Positions 53,881-63,009 of a DNA stretch of 64,000 bases are shown here, piece after piece; the stretch's first letter is position 1; the number at the start of each line of letters is the position of its first letter. The notes below the pieces were generated by a model, which was given only the letters and a program-made list of their open reading frames with translations, searched no databases and was not told the DNA's origin. This DNA is from Sphingomonas arenae (lineage in GTDB: Bacteria > Pseudomonadota > Alphaproteobacteria > Sphingomonadales > Sphingomonadaceae), in NCBI RefSeq assembly GCF_016924655.1, contig NZ_JAFFJU010000001.1, positions 1-64,000 of the forward strand, read 5' to 3'. The position numbers were made by a program, and so were the translations under genes.

Positions 53881-55365
53881 CTACTGCCCCTGCCCCAGGC
53901 TGAATCCCGGTTCGCCGTCGAAGGTATACAGCCCCTCCGTCTTGACGAAGTCGACCCCCGCATAGTGCAGGTGCCGAAGTAGCTCGAGCATCATCACACG
54001 ATTGAAGCACGCGCCCTCCCTGCAGATGAAGCGGCAGCGCCAGTGGTCCGTGCAAGAGGTTTCCGGCAAGCCGTTCGGCCAGACCTTGACCCCCCGATTG
54101 GTGATCATCTGCAAGCGCAGCAGCGGATTGCCAGCAGCCGCTTCCACTCGCTGCACAAGCGCGTCGGTCGTTCCATCGAAGTGGACGAAGACATCGACGC
54201 CCACCATCTGCTTGTCCGCCTTTGGCGCAGGCTTGGGCGCATACACCGGAACGACTGCGCTAGACGCTCGGACCGGCTTGAAGCGGCGGGGTTCCTCACC
54301 GAGGCGAGCAATGACCGCGTCGGCAAAGGCGCGGGTGCCCACCGCAGGGCCCACGCTCGCCTCCCCGTGAACATCCGCGGTGTGAACGCCGTCCTCCAGC
54401 GTCCGCAACCAGGCATTGCGAACCCGGGCGGCAACGTCGCCCTGCCCGACGTGGTCCAGCATCATGGCGCCAGCGATGAGCAGACCCGTCGGGTTGGCCT
54501 TGTCCTGTCCCGCAAGTGTTGGTGCGGAGCCGTGGATCGCCTCGAACATGGCGCCATGCGCGCCGATGTTGCTGCTTGCACCGAGCCCGACGGATCCGGT
54601 GAGTTCAAGCGCAACGTCGGACAGGATGTCGCCGTAGAGGTTAGGCATGACCACAACGTCGAACTGCTCGGGAACGGTCGCGAGACGCGCCGCACCGATG
54701 TCGACAATCCAGTGGTCGCTTTCGATCTCCGGATACTCGGTCCGGACCTCATCGAAGACGCGATGGAACAGGCCATCCGTCAGCTTCATGATGTTGTCCT
54801 TGGTGAAGCAGCTGACCTTCCGGCGGCCGTGCGCGCGGGCGTAGTCGAAGGCGTATCGAACGATCTTCTCGCAGCCGGGTCGGGTGATCAGTTTGAGGCA
54901 TTGATAGACATCGTCAGTCTGGCGATGCTCGATACCGGCGTAGAGGTCCTCTTCATTCTCCCGGATGATCACGAGATCCATGTCGGGATGCTTGGTCGCA
55001 ATCGCAGGAGCCAGGCCGCGGCAGGGCCGGACGTTGGCGAACAGTCCCAGGCTCTTGCGAACCGTGACGTTGAGACTCTTGAACCCGCCCCCCTGCGGGG
55101 TCGTGATCGGTGCCTTGTAGAAGACCTTGGTGCGCCTCAGGCTGTCCCAGCTTTCCGGCGGGATCCCGGCGCCGTGCCCCGCGAGGTAGACCTGCTCGCC
55201 CAGCGAGACCTCCTCGATGTCGAGGCGGGCACCCGCCGCCGCCAGGACTCGCAGGCTTGCCTCCATGATTTCCGGACCGATCCCATCGCCGTAGGCCACA
55301 CTGACCGGCACGGCGGTGAGCTGTTGGGTGGATTGGCGGGTGAACGACAGATTCTCGAGGGTCAT
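53881..55365 (-). CDS. icd: Isocitrate dehydrogenase, alphaproteobacterial/Thermus-type
   Basis: A 494-residue decarboxylating dehydrogenase. PVSVAYGDGIGPEIMEAS opens the fold; VRPCRGLAPAIATKHPDMDLVIIRENEEDLYAGIEH forms the substrate site (split here by position around residue 110-145); VVVMPNLYGDILSDVALELTG carries the metal aspartates; NIGAHGAMFEAIHGSAPTLAG the cofactor loop. The C-terminal 140-residue extension (DVFVHFDGTTDALVQRVEAA) is the mark of the rickettsial/Thermus ICDH subgroup. It turns isocitrate to 2-oxoglutarate. ATG 55365 has AGGAGCG upstream. A LysR gene is divergent, 97 bases away. Confidence 0.88.
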   Translation of the reverse strand: MTLENLSFTRQSTQQLTAVPVSVAYGDGIGPEIMEASLRVLAAAGARLDIEEVSLGEQVYLAGHGAGIPPESWDSLRRTKVFYKAPITTPQGGGFKSLNVTVRKSLGLFANVRPCRGLAPAIATKHPDMDLVIIRENEEDLYAGIEHRQTDDVYQCLKLITRPGCEKIVRYAFDYARAHGRRKVSCFTKDNIMKLTDGLFHRVFDEVRTEYPEIESDHWIVDIGAARLATVPEQFDVVVMPNLYGDILSDVALELTGSVGLGASSNIGAHGAMFEAIHGSAPTLAGQDKANPTGLLIAGAMMLDHVGQGDVAARVRNAWLRTLEDGVHTADVHGEASVGPAVGTRAFADAVIARLGEEPRRFKPVRASSAVVPVYAPKPAPKADKQMVGVDVFVHFDGTTDALVQRVEAAAGNPLLRLQMITNRGVKVWPNGLPETSCTDHWRCRFICREGACFNRVMMLELLRHLHYAGVDFVKTEGLYTFDGEPGFSLGQGQ

Positions 55366-55417
55366 GTGGTCGCTCCTGATCTCAACTTCAGAGGCCTTAT
55401 GGAGCATCGACGTGCAT

Positions 55418-55433
55418 ACTAGAATTTGATAGT
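55418..55433. promoter_or_regulatory. ACTA-N8-TAGT dyad between icd and the LysR gene
   Basis: The 97-base gap between divergent icd and LysR-type genes contains ACTA (55418-55421) and TAGT (55430-55433), an inverted repeat in an AT-richer stretch. LysR regulators often bind such interrupted dyads near their own promoter. Assignment is tentative. Confidence 0.3.
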
Positions 55434-55462
55434 TTTGATGCCAGTCATTGCGGAGCGCAATA

Positions 55463-56332
55463 ATGCCTGGCACCCCGACGATCGATTCCGAGCTGCTTCG
55501 CGCGTTTGTGACGGTTGTTGATACGGGCGGCTTCTCGGCCGCAGCGCAGCGGCTGCTGCGTGGGCAATCCGCGATATCGCTGCAGGTGAAGCGTCTCGAA
55601 GAGCGGCTGGGTGCGCGCCTGCTGGACCGTGGTCCCCGTCACCTCAGCCTGACCGGAGAAGGCGAGGCTATCCTGGAGAGCGCCCGCCGCATCCTGGCGC
55701 TGAACGAGGAGCTCGCCGCGCGGGCACGCGAGCCGGAAATGGCCGGGATGGTCCGGCTCGGCGCTCCGGAGGATTTCGCAACCACCCGGCTGCCAGCGAT
55801 CCTTGCCAGCTTCACGCGCACCTTCCCCCGGGTCGCGCTGGAGGTCACCTGCGAGCTGACCCTCGAGCTGCTCGACCGGTTTCACGGGGGCGGCTTGGAT
55901 CTGGCGCTGATCAAGCGTGAACCGTCCGGCCCCGACCAGGGCACGCGCGTCTGGCGCGAGCCATTGGTATGGGTCGCGGCCCACCATGACGCGGCGGTGG
56001 GCGACGAGCCGCTTCCCCTCATCTGCTCGCCGCGTCCGTGCCTGCACCGCAAGCGTGCGACCTCCGCGCTCGATGCGATCGGGCGGCCGTGGCGTATCGC
56101 TTATTCCTGCCAGTCGCTCTCCGGGAACCATGCGGCGCTCCGGGCGGGTCTCGGCATTGCCGTACTCCCGCTCGACATGGTTCCCCACGATCTCGTCATC
56201 CTGAACGAGGGGGATAACGGCCTGCCAAACCTTGCCGACACCGAGATGGCCTTGATTGCGGCAGCCACCCTTTCCGCGCCCGCTCAGCGCCTGCGCGAGT
56301 ACATCGTGCGGGACCTGGAGCACGGCCGGTGA
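55463..56332 (+). CDS. LysR family transcriptional regulator
   Basis: A 289-residue regulator. The winged helix-turn-helix (ELLRAFVTVVDTGGFSAAAQ and GQSAISLQVKRLEERLGARLL) is followed by a LysR substrate domain (MVRLGAPEDFATTRLPAILA to the end). ATG 55463 has CGGAGCGC upstream. Divergent transcription from icd suggests that it regulates icd, its own gene, or both; the effector may be a TCA-cycle acid, which is speculation. Tdk follows on the same strand after 48 bases. Confidence 0.9.
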   Translation: MPGTPTIDSELLRAFVTVVDTGGFSAAAQRLLRGQSAISLQVKRLEERLGARLLDRGPRHLSLTGEGEAILESARRILALNEELAARAREPEMAGMVRLGAPEDFATTRLPAILASFTRTFPRVALEVTCELTLELLDRFHGGGLDLALIKREPSGPDQGTRVWREPLVWVAAHHDAAVGDEPLPLICSPRPCLHRKRATSALDAIGRPWRIAYSCQSLSGNHAALRAGLGIAVLPLDMVPHDLVILNEGDNGLPNLADTEMALIAAATLSAPAQRLREYIVRDLEHGR

Positions 56333-56380
56333 TTGCTCGGTAACGCACCCGCCGTCTAAGACAGCGCTTCGGGGGACGCG

Positions 56381-57034
56381 TTGGCCAAGCTCTACTTCTA
56401 CTACGCCGCGATGAACGCGGGAAAATCGACCACGCTGCTGCAGGCGGACTTCAACTATCGGGAGCGCGGCATGCAGACCATGCTGTGGACCGCCGCTCAT
56501 GACGAGCGGTCGGGCTACGGCCGGATCGCGTCCCGGCTCGAGATCGGCGCCAATGCGCATGCCTACCATGCGGACACCAACCTGCTCAGCGCTGTGGGCG
56601 AAGAAGCGGCCAAGCGCGACCTGCATTGCGTGCTAGTCGACGAGGCGCAGTTCCTGACCCGCGAGCAAGTCCTGCAGCTATGCCGCCTGTGCGACGATGG
56701 AGACCTGCCGGTGCTCTGCTACGGCCTGCGGACCGACTTCCAGGGGGAGCTGTTCCCCGGAAGTGCCGCATTGCTGGCGCTCGCCGACGTGCTGGTGGAA
56801 CTGAAGGCGGTCTGCGAATGCGGTCGCAAGGCGACGATGAACCTACGGGTCGATGAAGAAGGACACGCCGTCACTTCCGGCGAGCAGACGGAGATCGGCG
56901 GCAACGATCGCTACATCGCCTTGTGCCGTCGCCACTTCTTCGCCCGGCTACGAGAGAGCGAGGCCCGGCAGCTCAGTCTCGACCTGCCCTACTCGTCGTC
57001 ATCGTCCTCTTCGCCGACCGACGACCGCGCATAG
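56381..57034 (+). CDS. tdk: Thymidine kinase
   Basis: A 217-residue type II thymidine kinase for dTMP salvage. The P-loop is AMNAGKST (10-17), Walker B-like VDEAQFL lies near residue 86, and CECGRKATMNLRV plus RYIALCRRHF are the zinc-lasso cysteines. Start TTG 56381 with GGGGGA upstream. The C-terminal end carries an unusual run of eight serines (YSSSSSSSSPTDD-like), which is encoded in the 46 bases overlapping the convergent membrane-protein gene. Confidence 0.95.
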   Translation: MAKLYFYYAAMNAGKSTTLLQADFNYRERGMQTMLWTAAHDERSGYGRIASRLEIGANAHAYHADTNLLSAVGEEAAKRDLHCVLVDEAQFLTREQVLQLCRLCDDGDLPVLCYGLRTDFQGELFPGSAALLALADVLVELKAVCECGRKATMNLRVDEEGHAVTSGEQTEIGGNDRYIALCRRHFFARLRESEARQLSLDLPYSSSSSSSPTDDRA

Positions 57035-57954
57035 TTCCACCACAGGAGGGCACTGCCCGCCGACGCGCCGATCCGAGCCAGGGCTGCCGCGCCGAGAAGT
57101 GCGGCGGGTTCGGTGGTGACCAGCAAAAGCATCACAGCGCCAACCACCGTGCCGAGCGCGAGCAGGGCCATGCTGCCACGATGGCGGGGCACGAAGCGCG
57201 CGATCCTCCGGTCCAGGTGGGCCCCTCTTCCGGTTCGCGCGATGATGTTGCCGAAGGGACCGAACATCGCGACCAGCGCGCTCTTGCCGATGCGATATGT
57301 CAACCGCCGCCGGCTGCTCGCTTCGGTCCGGCTCGCGAAGTCGGCGAAGGTAAGCGGCTCCTCTGGCAGTGGATCTCGCGGGGTGCGGCGGGGCGCGAAC
57401 AGCGCTGTTGCCGCCAGGCCGCCCCACTCGCGTGCAGCAAGCGCCAGGGCGGCTCCGACGATCCCTCCTCCCAACAGATAGACCAGGGCAGCAGCGGCCA
57501 GGCCGGTGATGGCGGCACCCATCTTCCACGCGACGGTCCGATCCTTCCAGGCGATCAGCAGGGAGCCGGGGTGGCGGGCCGGCAGCCCGATGCTGACCAG
57601 CCCGACCATCAGCGCGGCCGCCGCCATGTCTCGCCACCAGAGGAAGGCGGCGAGCAGAGCAAGGAGGGCCGCGGTGCCGGCAAGGGACGTCAGGTCGATC
57701 CGCCATGCCAGTCGCTTGGATGCGCGCCGAACCGCCTTCGGGCTGCCAGTATGCCCGGCGAGCACCTGCATCGCTTCCATGGTTGCGATCGAGCGCGCGG
57801 CGGTGAGGAACGCGTTGGCCGCGAGCAGCCGAACCGCGTCGGCATGACCCAGGTGCAATCCGAGCAGCGCCCAGGTCGCGAGCCACAGCGCCAGCGGAAT
57901 ATACTCTCGCGTGGTGAGCCGCAGGAGCAGCGGAGGAACCGTGACGCGGATCAG
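56989..57954 (-). CDS. Multi-pass membrane protein, probable CTG start
   Basis: About 321 residues with eight or so hydrophobic segments; family not recognised. The first segment (PLALWLATWALLGLHLGHAD) is already open before the first usual start, TTG 57858, and the frame runs back to a CTG at 57954 preceded by GGGAGG (57968-57963) at eight bases; no ATG, GTG or TTG lies between there and the upstream stop. From TTG 57858 the protein would be 289 residues. Later parts: FLWWRDMAAAALMVGLVSIG, AALVYLLGGGIVGAALALAA. The C-terminus is acidic (EEDDDDE). It overlaps tdk by 46 bases at the 3' end. Confidence 0.72.
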   Translation of the reverse strand: MIRVTVPPLLLRLTTREYIPLALWLATWALLGLHLGHADAVRLLAANAFLTAARSIATMEAMQVLAGHTGSPKAVRRASKRLAWRIDLTSLAGTAALLALLAAFLWWRDMAAAALMVGLVSIGLPARHPGSLLIAWKDRTVAWKMGAAITGLAAAALVYLLGGGIVGAALALAAREWGGLAATALFAPRRTPRDPLPEEPLTFADFASRTEASSRRRLTYRIGKSALVAMFGPFGNIIARTGRGAHLDRRIARFVPRHRGSMALLALGTVVGAVMLLLVTTEPAALLGAAALARIGASAGSALLWWNYARSSVGEEDDDDE

Positions 57955-58037
57955 GACGGCGCCCTCCCAGCAAGGTCCACGATGTTCAGCAACGCTTTTC
58001 CTTTGCCAGCCGGCTTAGCGGTCCTATCGGCGCGCTT

Positions 58038-59042
58038 ATGACTTCCGGATCCCCGCTCGTCCATGGCTCGCTACCGCTGAGCGGCTGGATCATCCTGGAC
58101 AAGCCGGTCGGCCTCGGGTCCACGCAGGCGGTCGGCGCCGTCAAGCGGGCCGTGAGGGAAGCGGGCCTATCCAAGACCAAGGTCGGACATGGCGGGACCC
58201 TTGATCCGCTGGCAAGCGGAGTCCTTCCCATTGCCCTTGGCGAGGCAACCAAACTGTGCGGACGGATGCTGGACGCCACCAAAGCCTACGACTTCACCAT
58301 TCGCTTCGGCGAGGAAACCAGCACGCTGGACGCTGAGAGTGAGGTCATCGCGCGCAGCGACGTGCGGCCTTCGATGGAGCAGGTCCTGGGCGTGTTGCCG
58401 CAGTTCACGGGTGAGATCGAACAGATGCCGCCCGCCTATTCTGCGCTGAAGGTGGATGGGCGAAGGGCATACGACCTCGCTCGGGCAGGCGAGGACGTGG
58501 CGCTGAAGAGCCGCAGGATCGTCGTGCATTCCCTTTCCGTTCAGTCCGGGCGAAGTCGCGGACCCAATTCGAGCGAGGGCGAGGAAGGCCTCGGCTCCGC
58601 TCCGCAAGGCCTCTCGACTTCGCTCGAGGCGAACGGCCTTAGTGATGTGACCCTCTCAGCGACCGTCAGCAAAGGCACATACATCCGGTCTCTTGCGCGA
58701 GACATTGCCTGGGTCCTCGGCACGGTCGGCCACGTCACCATGCTGCGGCGCACCAAGGCCGGACCATTCACCCTCGAACAAGCGATTTCGCTGGACTTTC
58801 TGAACGAAGCCGCTAAGTCGCGGCGGCTTGATGGGGCGGTACTCCCGCTCATCGCGGGGCTGGACGACATCCCGGCCCTCCCCATCGATCCCGAACAGTG
58901 CCGGAGGCTCCAACACGGCCAGGTCCTGTTCGGCTTACCCGTAAGCCCGGGTCCCTACCTTGCCACCGACGCTGGTCGTCCCGTGGCTCTGGTGGAGGTC
59001 TCGGAAGGCGTCTGCAAGGTCGTCCGCGGGTTCAACATCTAG
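58038..59042 (+). CDS. truB: tRNA pseudouridine(55) synthase, with in-frame repeat insertion
   Basis: A 334-residue enzyme that makes pseudouridine 55 in the T-loop of tRNAs. [18 protein letters not shown] and the catalytic Asp56 in [11 protein letters not shown] are intact; [18 protein letters not shown] and [15 protein letters not shown] follow. Between them, about residues 167-200 ([20 protein letters not shown]) are foreign to the family: they are encoded by a palindromic repeat at 58537-58636. The frame is kept and the rest is normal. It lies upstream of rpsO by 17 bases. Confidence 0.94.
   Translation: MTSGSPLVHGSLPLSGWIILDKPVGLGSTQAVGAVKRAVREAGLSKTKVGHGGTLDPLASGVLPIALGEATKLCGRMLDATKAYDFTIRFGEETSTLDAESEVIARSDVRPSMEQVLGVLPQFTGEIEQMPPAYSALKVDGRRAYDLARAGEDVALKSRRIVVHSLSVQSGRSRGPNSSEGEEGLGSAPQGLSTSLEANGLSDVTLSATVSKGTYIRSLARDIAWVLGTVGHVTMLRRTKAGPFTLEQAISLDFLNEAAKSRRLDGAVLPLIAGLDDIPALPIDPEQCRRLQHGQVLFGLPVSPGPYLATDAGRPVALVEVSEGVCKVVRGFNI
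58537..58636. repeat. About 100-bp palindromic repeat inside truB
   Basis: CCGTTCAGTCCGGGCGAAGT (from 58537, arm to 58561) and the reverse complement of 58612-58636 match at about 19 of 25 positions; an inner AAGGCCT/AGGCCT stem lies between. The left arm is close to that of the ylxR repeat at 49486. Confidence 0.8.
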
Positions 59043-59059
59043 AAACAAGGAGTGGAACG

Positions 59060-59329
59060 ATGTCGATTACTGCAGAGCGCAAGCAGGCGCTCATCCAGGA
59101 GCATGCCCGTGACGCCAAGGACACCGGTTCGCCCGAGGTCCAGATCGCGATCCTCACCGACCGCATCAACACGCTGACCGAGCACTTCAAGACCCACGCG
59201 AAGGACAACCATTCCCGCCGTGGTCTGCTGATGATGGTGAACAAGCGGCGCTCGCTGCTGGACTATCTGAAGCGCAAGGACACCCCGGCCTACACCGCGC
59301 TCATCGCGAAGCTGGGTCTCCGCAAGTAA
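59060..59329 (+). CDS. rpsO: 30S ribosomal protein S15
   Basis: An 89-residue ribosomal protein that binds 16S rRNA in the platform. [40 protein letters not shown] and [20 protein letters not shown] are canonical. AAGGAGTGGAACG is a strong ribosome-binding site. rpsO-pnp order is universal in proteobacteria. Confidence 0.98.
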   Translation: MSITAERKQALIQEHARDAKDTGSPEVQIAILTDRINTLTEHFKTHAKDNHSRRGLLMMVNKRRSLLDYLKRKDTPAYTALIAKLGLRK

Positions 59330-59334
59330 CACCG

Positions 59335-59358
59335 AAGGGCGCCCTCGCGGCGCCCTTT
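59335..59358 (+). terminator. Hairpin between rpsO and pnp
   Basis: AAGGGCGCC (59335-59343) pairs with GGCGCCCTT (59349-59357) around a CTCGC loop, followed by only a short T stretch. Position suggests an attenuator or RNase processing site separating rpsO and pnp messages. Confidence 0.7.
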
Positions 59359-59489
59359 GACTATCCGGGCATCCCGCAATCCGGCGAGGTGCTCATGGGG
59401 CCAGACCAAGTGCCCCGACCGCCCGCGAGCCGGACAGCCCGCGAACTAGCTGCCCCGCCGGGATCCGCCCGCCGGGTGAAGGAACAAGT

Positions 59490-61856
59490 ATGTTTGACAT
59501 CAAGACTGTAGAAATCGATCTCGGCGGCAAGACGCTGAAGCTCGAAACCGGGCGCATCGCCCGTCAGGCGGACGGAGCCGTCCTTGCCACCCTCGGCGAA
59601 ACCGTCGTGCTCTGCGCCGTGACCGCCGCCAAGAACGTGAAGCCGGGCCAGGATTTCTTCCCGCTCACCGTCCACTACCAGGAAAAGTTCTCGGCCGCCG
59701 GCCGTATTCCGGGTGGCTTCTTCAAGCGTGAGCGTGGCGCGACCGAGAAGGAGACGCTGGTCTCCCGCCTGATCGACCGCCCGATCCGCCCGCTGTTCCC
59801 GGAGGGCTTCTACAACGAGGTCCTCGTGATCGCGCACGTCATGTCCTACGACGGCGAGAACGAGCCGGACATCGTGGCGATGATCGCTGCTTCGGCCGCC
59901 CTCACCATCTCGGGCGTTCCCTTCATGGGTCCGATCGGCGCAGCCCGAGTCGGCTTCATCGACGGTGAGTATGTGCTCAACCCGTCGCCGGAGCAGATCA
60001 AGGAGAGCGCGCTCGACCTGGTTGTCGCCGGCACTCCGAACGCCGTGATGATGGTGGAATCCGAGGCGAAGGAACTGACGGAAGAGCAGATGCTCGGCGC
60101 CGTCATGTTCGCGCACCGGGCCAGCCAGAAGGTCTGCGACGCGATCATCCAGCTCGCCGAGCAGGCCGCCAAGGAGCCCTGGGAGCTGAACCTGATCGAC
60201 GACAAGTCGGCCACTCTCGCGAAGCTCCGCGACGTCATCGGCGCGGATCTGGAAGCCGCCTACAAGCTGACCAGCAAGCAGGAGCGCCAGACTGCGATCA
60301 ACGAGGCCCGGGCCAAGGCCCGCGAAGCCTTCAAGGATCTCGAGGAGTCCGATCCGGCCCAGTATCTCGCCACGCTGAAGCTGGTGAAGAAGCTGGAAGC
60401 GGACGTCGTCCGTGGTGCGATCCTGAAGGAAGGCCGCCGCATCGACGGCCGCGACACCAAGACGGTGCGCCCGATCGAATCCATGGTAGGCTTCCTGCCG
60501 CGCACCCATGGCTCCGCGCTGTTCACCCGTGGCGAGACGCAGGCGATCGTGACCACGACGCTCGGCACCAAGGACGCCGAGCAGATGATCGACGGCCTGG
60601 AAGGGCTCTCCTACCAGCGCTTCATGCTGCACTATAACTTCCCGCCTTACTCGGTCGGTGAAGTGGGCCGTTTCGGCGCGCCGGGCCGCCGCGAGGTTGG
60701 ACACGGCAAGCTGGCATGGCGTGCGCTGCACCCGATGCTGCCGAGCGTGGAGGAATTCCCCTACACGATCCGCGTCCTGTCCGACATCACGGAGAGCAAC
60801 GGCTCCTCGTCGATGGCGACCGTATGCGGCGGCTCGCTGGCCATGATGGATGCCGGCGTTCCGCTGAAGGCTCCGGTAGCGGGCATCGCCATGGGCCTGA
60901 TCCTGGAAGGCAATGACTTCGCGGTCATCAGCGACATCCTTGGCGACGAGGATCACCTCGGCGACATGGACTTCAAGGTCGCCGGCACCGAGAATGGCGT
61001 CACTGCGCTGCAGATGGACATCAAGGTCGCGGGCATCACCGAGGAGATCATGAAGGTCGCCCTCGCTCAGGCGAAGGACGGCCGCGCGCACATCCTCGGC
61101 GAAATGGCGAAGGCCCTTTCCTCGACGCGTGGTGAGCTTTCGGCTCACGCGCCTCGCATCGAGACCATGTCGATCCCCAAGGACAAGATCCGCGAAGTGA
61201 TCGGCACGGGTGGCAAGGTCATCCGCGAGATCGTCGCGACGACCGGCGCCAAGGTCGACATCGACGACGAGGGCGTGATCAAGATCAGCTCGTCGGACCT
61301 GTCGCAGATCGAGGCTGCCCGCAACTGGATCCGCGGCATCGTCGCGGAGCCGGAAGTCGGCACAATTTACACCGGCAAGGTCGCCAGCATCGTCGACTTC
61401 GGCGCGTTCGTCACCTTCATGCCCGGCAAGGACGGGCTGGTGCACGTGTCCGAAATCAAGAACGAGCGGGTCGAGAACGTCCGGGACGTCCTGTCCGAAG
61501 GCCAGGAGGTCAAGGTCAAGCTTCTCGAAGTCGACCAGCGCGGCAAGGTCCGCCTGTCGATGCGCGTCGTCGATCAGGAAACCGGCGCCGAGCTGGAGGA
61601 CACCCGTCCTCCCCGCGAGGATCGGGGTCCGCGCGGTGATCGCGGAGACCGCGGAGACCGCGGCGGCCGGGACGGCGATCGTCGTCGGGGCGGCGGAGAC
61701 CGCGACCGCGGTCCCCGTCGTGACGGTGGTGATCGTGGACCCCGCGGTGATCGCGGTGATCGCGGTCCGCGCCGCGAGCGCAGCGATCGTGACGACAACG
61801 GCCCTGCGCCCGAGTTCGCACCCGCGTTCCTGACCGGCGGCAACAACGACGACTAA
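59490..61856 (+). CDS. pnp: Polyribonucleotide nucleotidyltransferase (PNPase)
   Basis: A 788-residue phosphorolytic 3'-5' exoribonuclease of the degradosome. Two RNase PH domains ([18 protein letters not shown]-like start; [20 protein letters not shown] near residue 335; [20 protein letters not shown] near 490), a KH domain ([20 protein letters not shown] near 570) and an S1 domain ([20 protein letters not shown] near 625). The tail after about residue 705 is a Arg-Gly-Asp-rich low-complexity run ([16 protein letters not shown]), then [24 protein letters not shown] precedes ATG 59490. Confidence 0.98.
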   Translation: MFDIKTVEIDLGGKTLKLETGRIARQADGAVLATLGETVVLCAVTAAKNVKPGQDFFPLTVHYQEKFSAAGRIPGGFFKRERGATEKETLVSRLIDRPIRPLFPEGFYNEVLVIAHVMSYDGENEPDIVAMIAASAALTISGVPFMGPIGAARVGFIDGEYVLNPSPEQIKESALDLVVAGTPNAVMMVESEAKELTEEQMLGAVMFAHRASQKVCDAIIQLAEQAAKEPWELNLIDDKSATLAKLRDVIGADLEAAYKLTSKQERQTAINEARAKAREAFKDLEESDPAQYLATLKLVKKLEADVVRGAILKEGRRIDGRDTKTVRPIESMVGFLPRTHGSALFTRGETQAIVTTTLGTKDAEQMIDGLEGLSYQRFMLHYNFPPYSVGEVGRFGAPGRREVGHGKLAWRALHPMLPSVEEFPYTIRVLSDITESNGSSSMATVCGGSLAMMDAGVPLKAPVAGIAMGLILEGNDFAVISDILGDEDHLGDMDFKVAGTENGVTALQMDIKVAGITEEIMKVALAQAKDGRAHILGEMAKALSSTRGELSAHAPRIETMSIPKDKIREVIGTGGKVIREIVATTGAKVDIDDEGVIKISSSDLSQIEAARNWIRGIVAEPEVGTIYTGKVASIVDFGAFVTFMPGKDGLVHVSEIKNERVENVRDVLSEGQEVKVKLLEVDQRGKVRLSMRVVDQETGAELEDTRPPREDRGPRGDRGDRGDRGGRDGDRRRGGGDRDRGPRRDGGDRGPRGDRGDRGPRRERSDRDDNGPAPEFAPAFLTGGNNDD

Positions 61857-61879
61857 GTCGCTGCTTTGCATCAAGAGCC

Positions 61880-61916
61880 AGAAGGCCCTGCAGGAGACTG
61901 CGGGGCCTTCTTTTTT
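61880..61916 (+). terminator. Intrinsic terminator of the pnp operon
   Basis: AGAAGGCCC (61880-61888) pairs with GGGCCTTCT (61903-61911), followed by a run of T to 61916. It lies 24 bases past the pnp stop. Confidence 0.92.
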
Positions 61917-61995
61917 GGATTGCAGCCGATAAGGCCCGGGAACTCCTGACGCTCTTCGTCCTGGCTGGTAAGAGTGTCCCGCCGGAGGTGATTGC

Positions 61996-63009
61996 ATGCG
62001 TGTCGCTGTGTTCAGTGCGAAGCGTTATGATCGAGAGTTCCTCGAGGCGGCAAACACGAGCGGCCATCAATTCATTTATCTCGAGCCTGCCCTGGACACC
62101 GGCACCGCCGTCCTCGCCGCAGGCTCGGACGCCATCTGCCTATTCGTGAATGACCGAGCCGACGCGGCGGCCATCGAGATCCTGGCAGGTCTGGGAGTGC
62201 GGCTGATCGCCTTGCGTTGCTCCGGATTCAACAACGTGGACTTGGCGGCTGCTCGAGCCGCTGGCATCGAGGTTGCGCGAGTCCCCTCCTACTCGCCTGC
62301 GGCCGTGGCGGAACATGGCTTCGCGCTGCTGCTCGCCCTCAATCGAAAGATCCACCGCGCCTACAATCGCGTTCGTGAGTGCAATTTTTCCTTGGAAGGG
62401 CTCATGGGCTTCAACCTCCAGGGCAAGACGCTCGGCGTTGTAGGTCTCGGGGAAATCGGAACCGCAACGGCCCGCATCGGGCATGGCTTCGGAATGGCCG
62501 TGCTTGGCTCGGATCCCGACCCGTCCGCCGAAGCGATCGCGCTCGGAGTGCCCATGGTTGCGCTGCCAGACTTACTCGCCCGGTCCGACGTGGTGACGCT
62601 GCACTGTCCACTAACGCCGACTACTCGCCATATGATCGATGATCGGGCCATCGAACGAATGAAGCCAGGAGCAATCCTGATCAACACGAGCCGGGGTGCA
62701 GTGCTGGACACGCGGGCCGTCATCGCCGCCTTGAAACAGGAAAAGCTCGGCGGTCTCGGTATCGACGTCTATGAGGAAGAGGCCAGCCTGTTCTTCGAGG
62801 ATCGCTCGGACCAGACACTCGCCGACGACCTGTTCGCCCGGCTGCTGACCTTCCCGAACGTGCTCATCACCGGACACCAGGGCTTCTTCACGCACGAGGC
62901 CATGACCCGCATCGCCGAAGTGACCATCGCGAACCTAGATCAATTCGCCGCGACCGGGCGGGCCCTATACTCCGCGCTGCCATATCCAGCTTCGGAGATT
63001 GAAGCATGA
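61996..63009 (+). CDS. D-lactate dehydrogenase (2-hydroxyacid dehydrogenase)
   Basis: A 337-residue NAD-dependent D-2-hydroxyacid dehydrogenase. LIALRCSGFNNVDLAAARAA, the NAD motif TLGVVGLGEIGTATARIGHG, catalytic Arg in ILINTSRGAVLDT and His294 in ITGHQGFFTHEA are those of fermentative D-LDH (LdhA). It reduces pyruvate to D-lactate to recycle NADH under oxygen limitation. Coupled (ATGA) to a universal stress protein, which suggests low-oxygen or stress expression. The 139 bases before it hold the pnp terminator and presumably the promoter. Confidence 0.9.
   Translation: MRVAVFSAKRYDREFLEAANTSGHQFIYLEPALDTGTAVLAAGSDAICLFVNDRADAAAIEILAGLGVRLIALRCSGFNNVDLAAARAAGIEVARVPSYSPAAVAEHGFALLLALNRKIHRAYNRVRECNFSLEGLMGFNLQGKTLGVVGLGEIGTATARIGHGFGMAVLGSDPDPSAEAIALGVPMVALPDLLARSDVVTLHCPLTPTTRHMIDDRAIERMKPGAILINTSRGAVLDTRAVIAALKQEKLGGLGIDVYEEEASLFFEDRSDQTLADDLFARLLTFPNVLITGHQGFFTHEAMTRIAEVTIANLDQFAATGRALYSALPYPASEIEA

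Noticed and set aside
59361-61997. Very long open frame antisense to pnp (about 878 codons)
   Set aside because: It is the complement of a certain PNPase gene in high-GC DNA; composition is Asp/Arg/Ala/Gly-rich with no recognisable domain.
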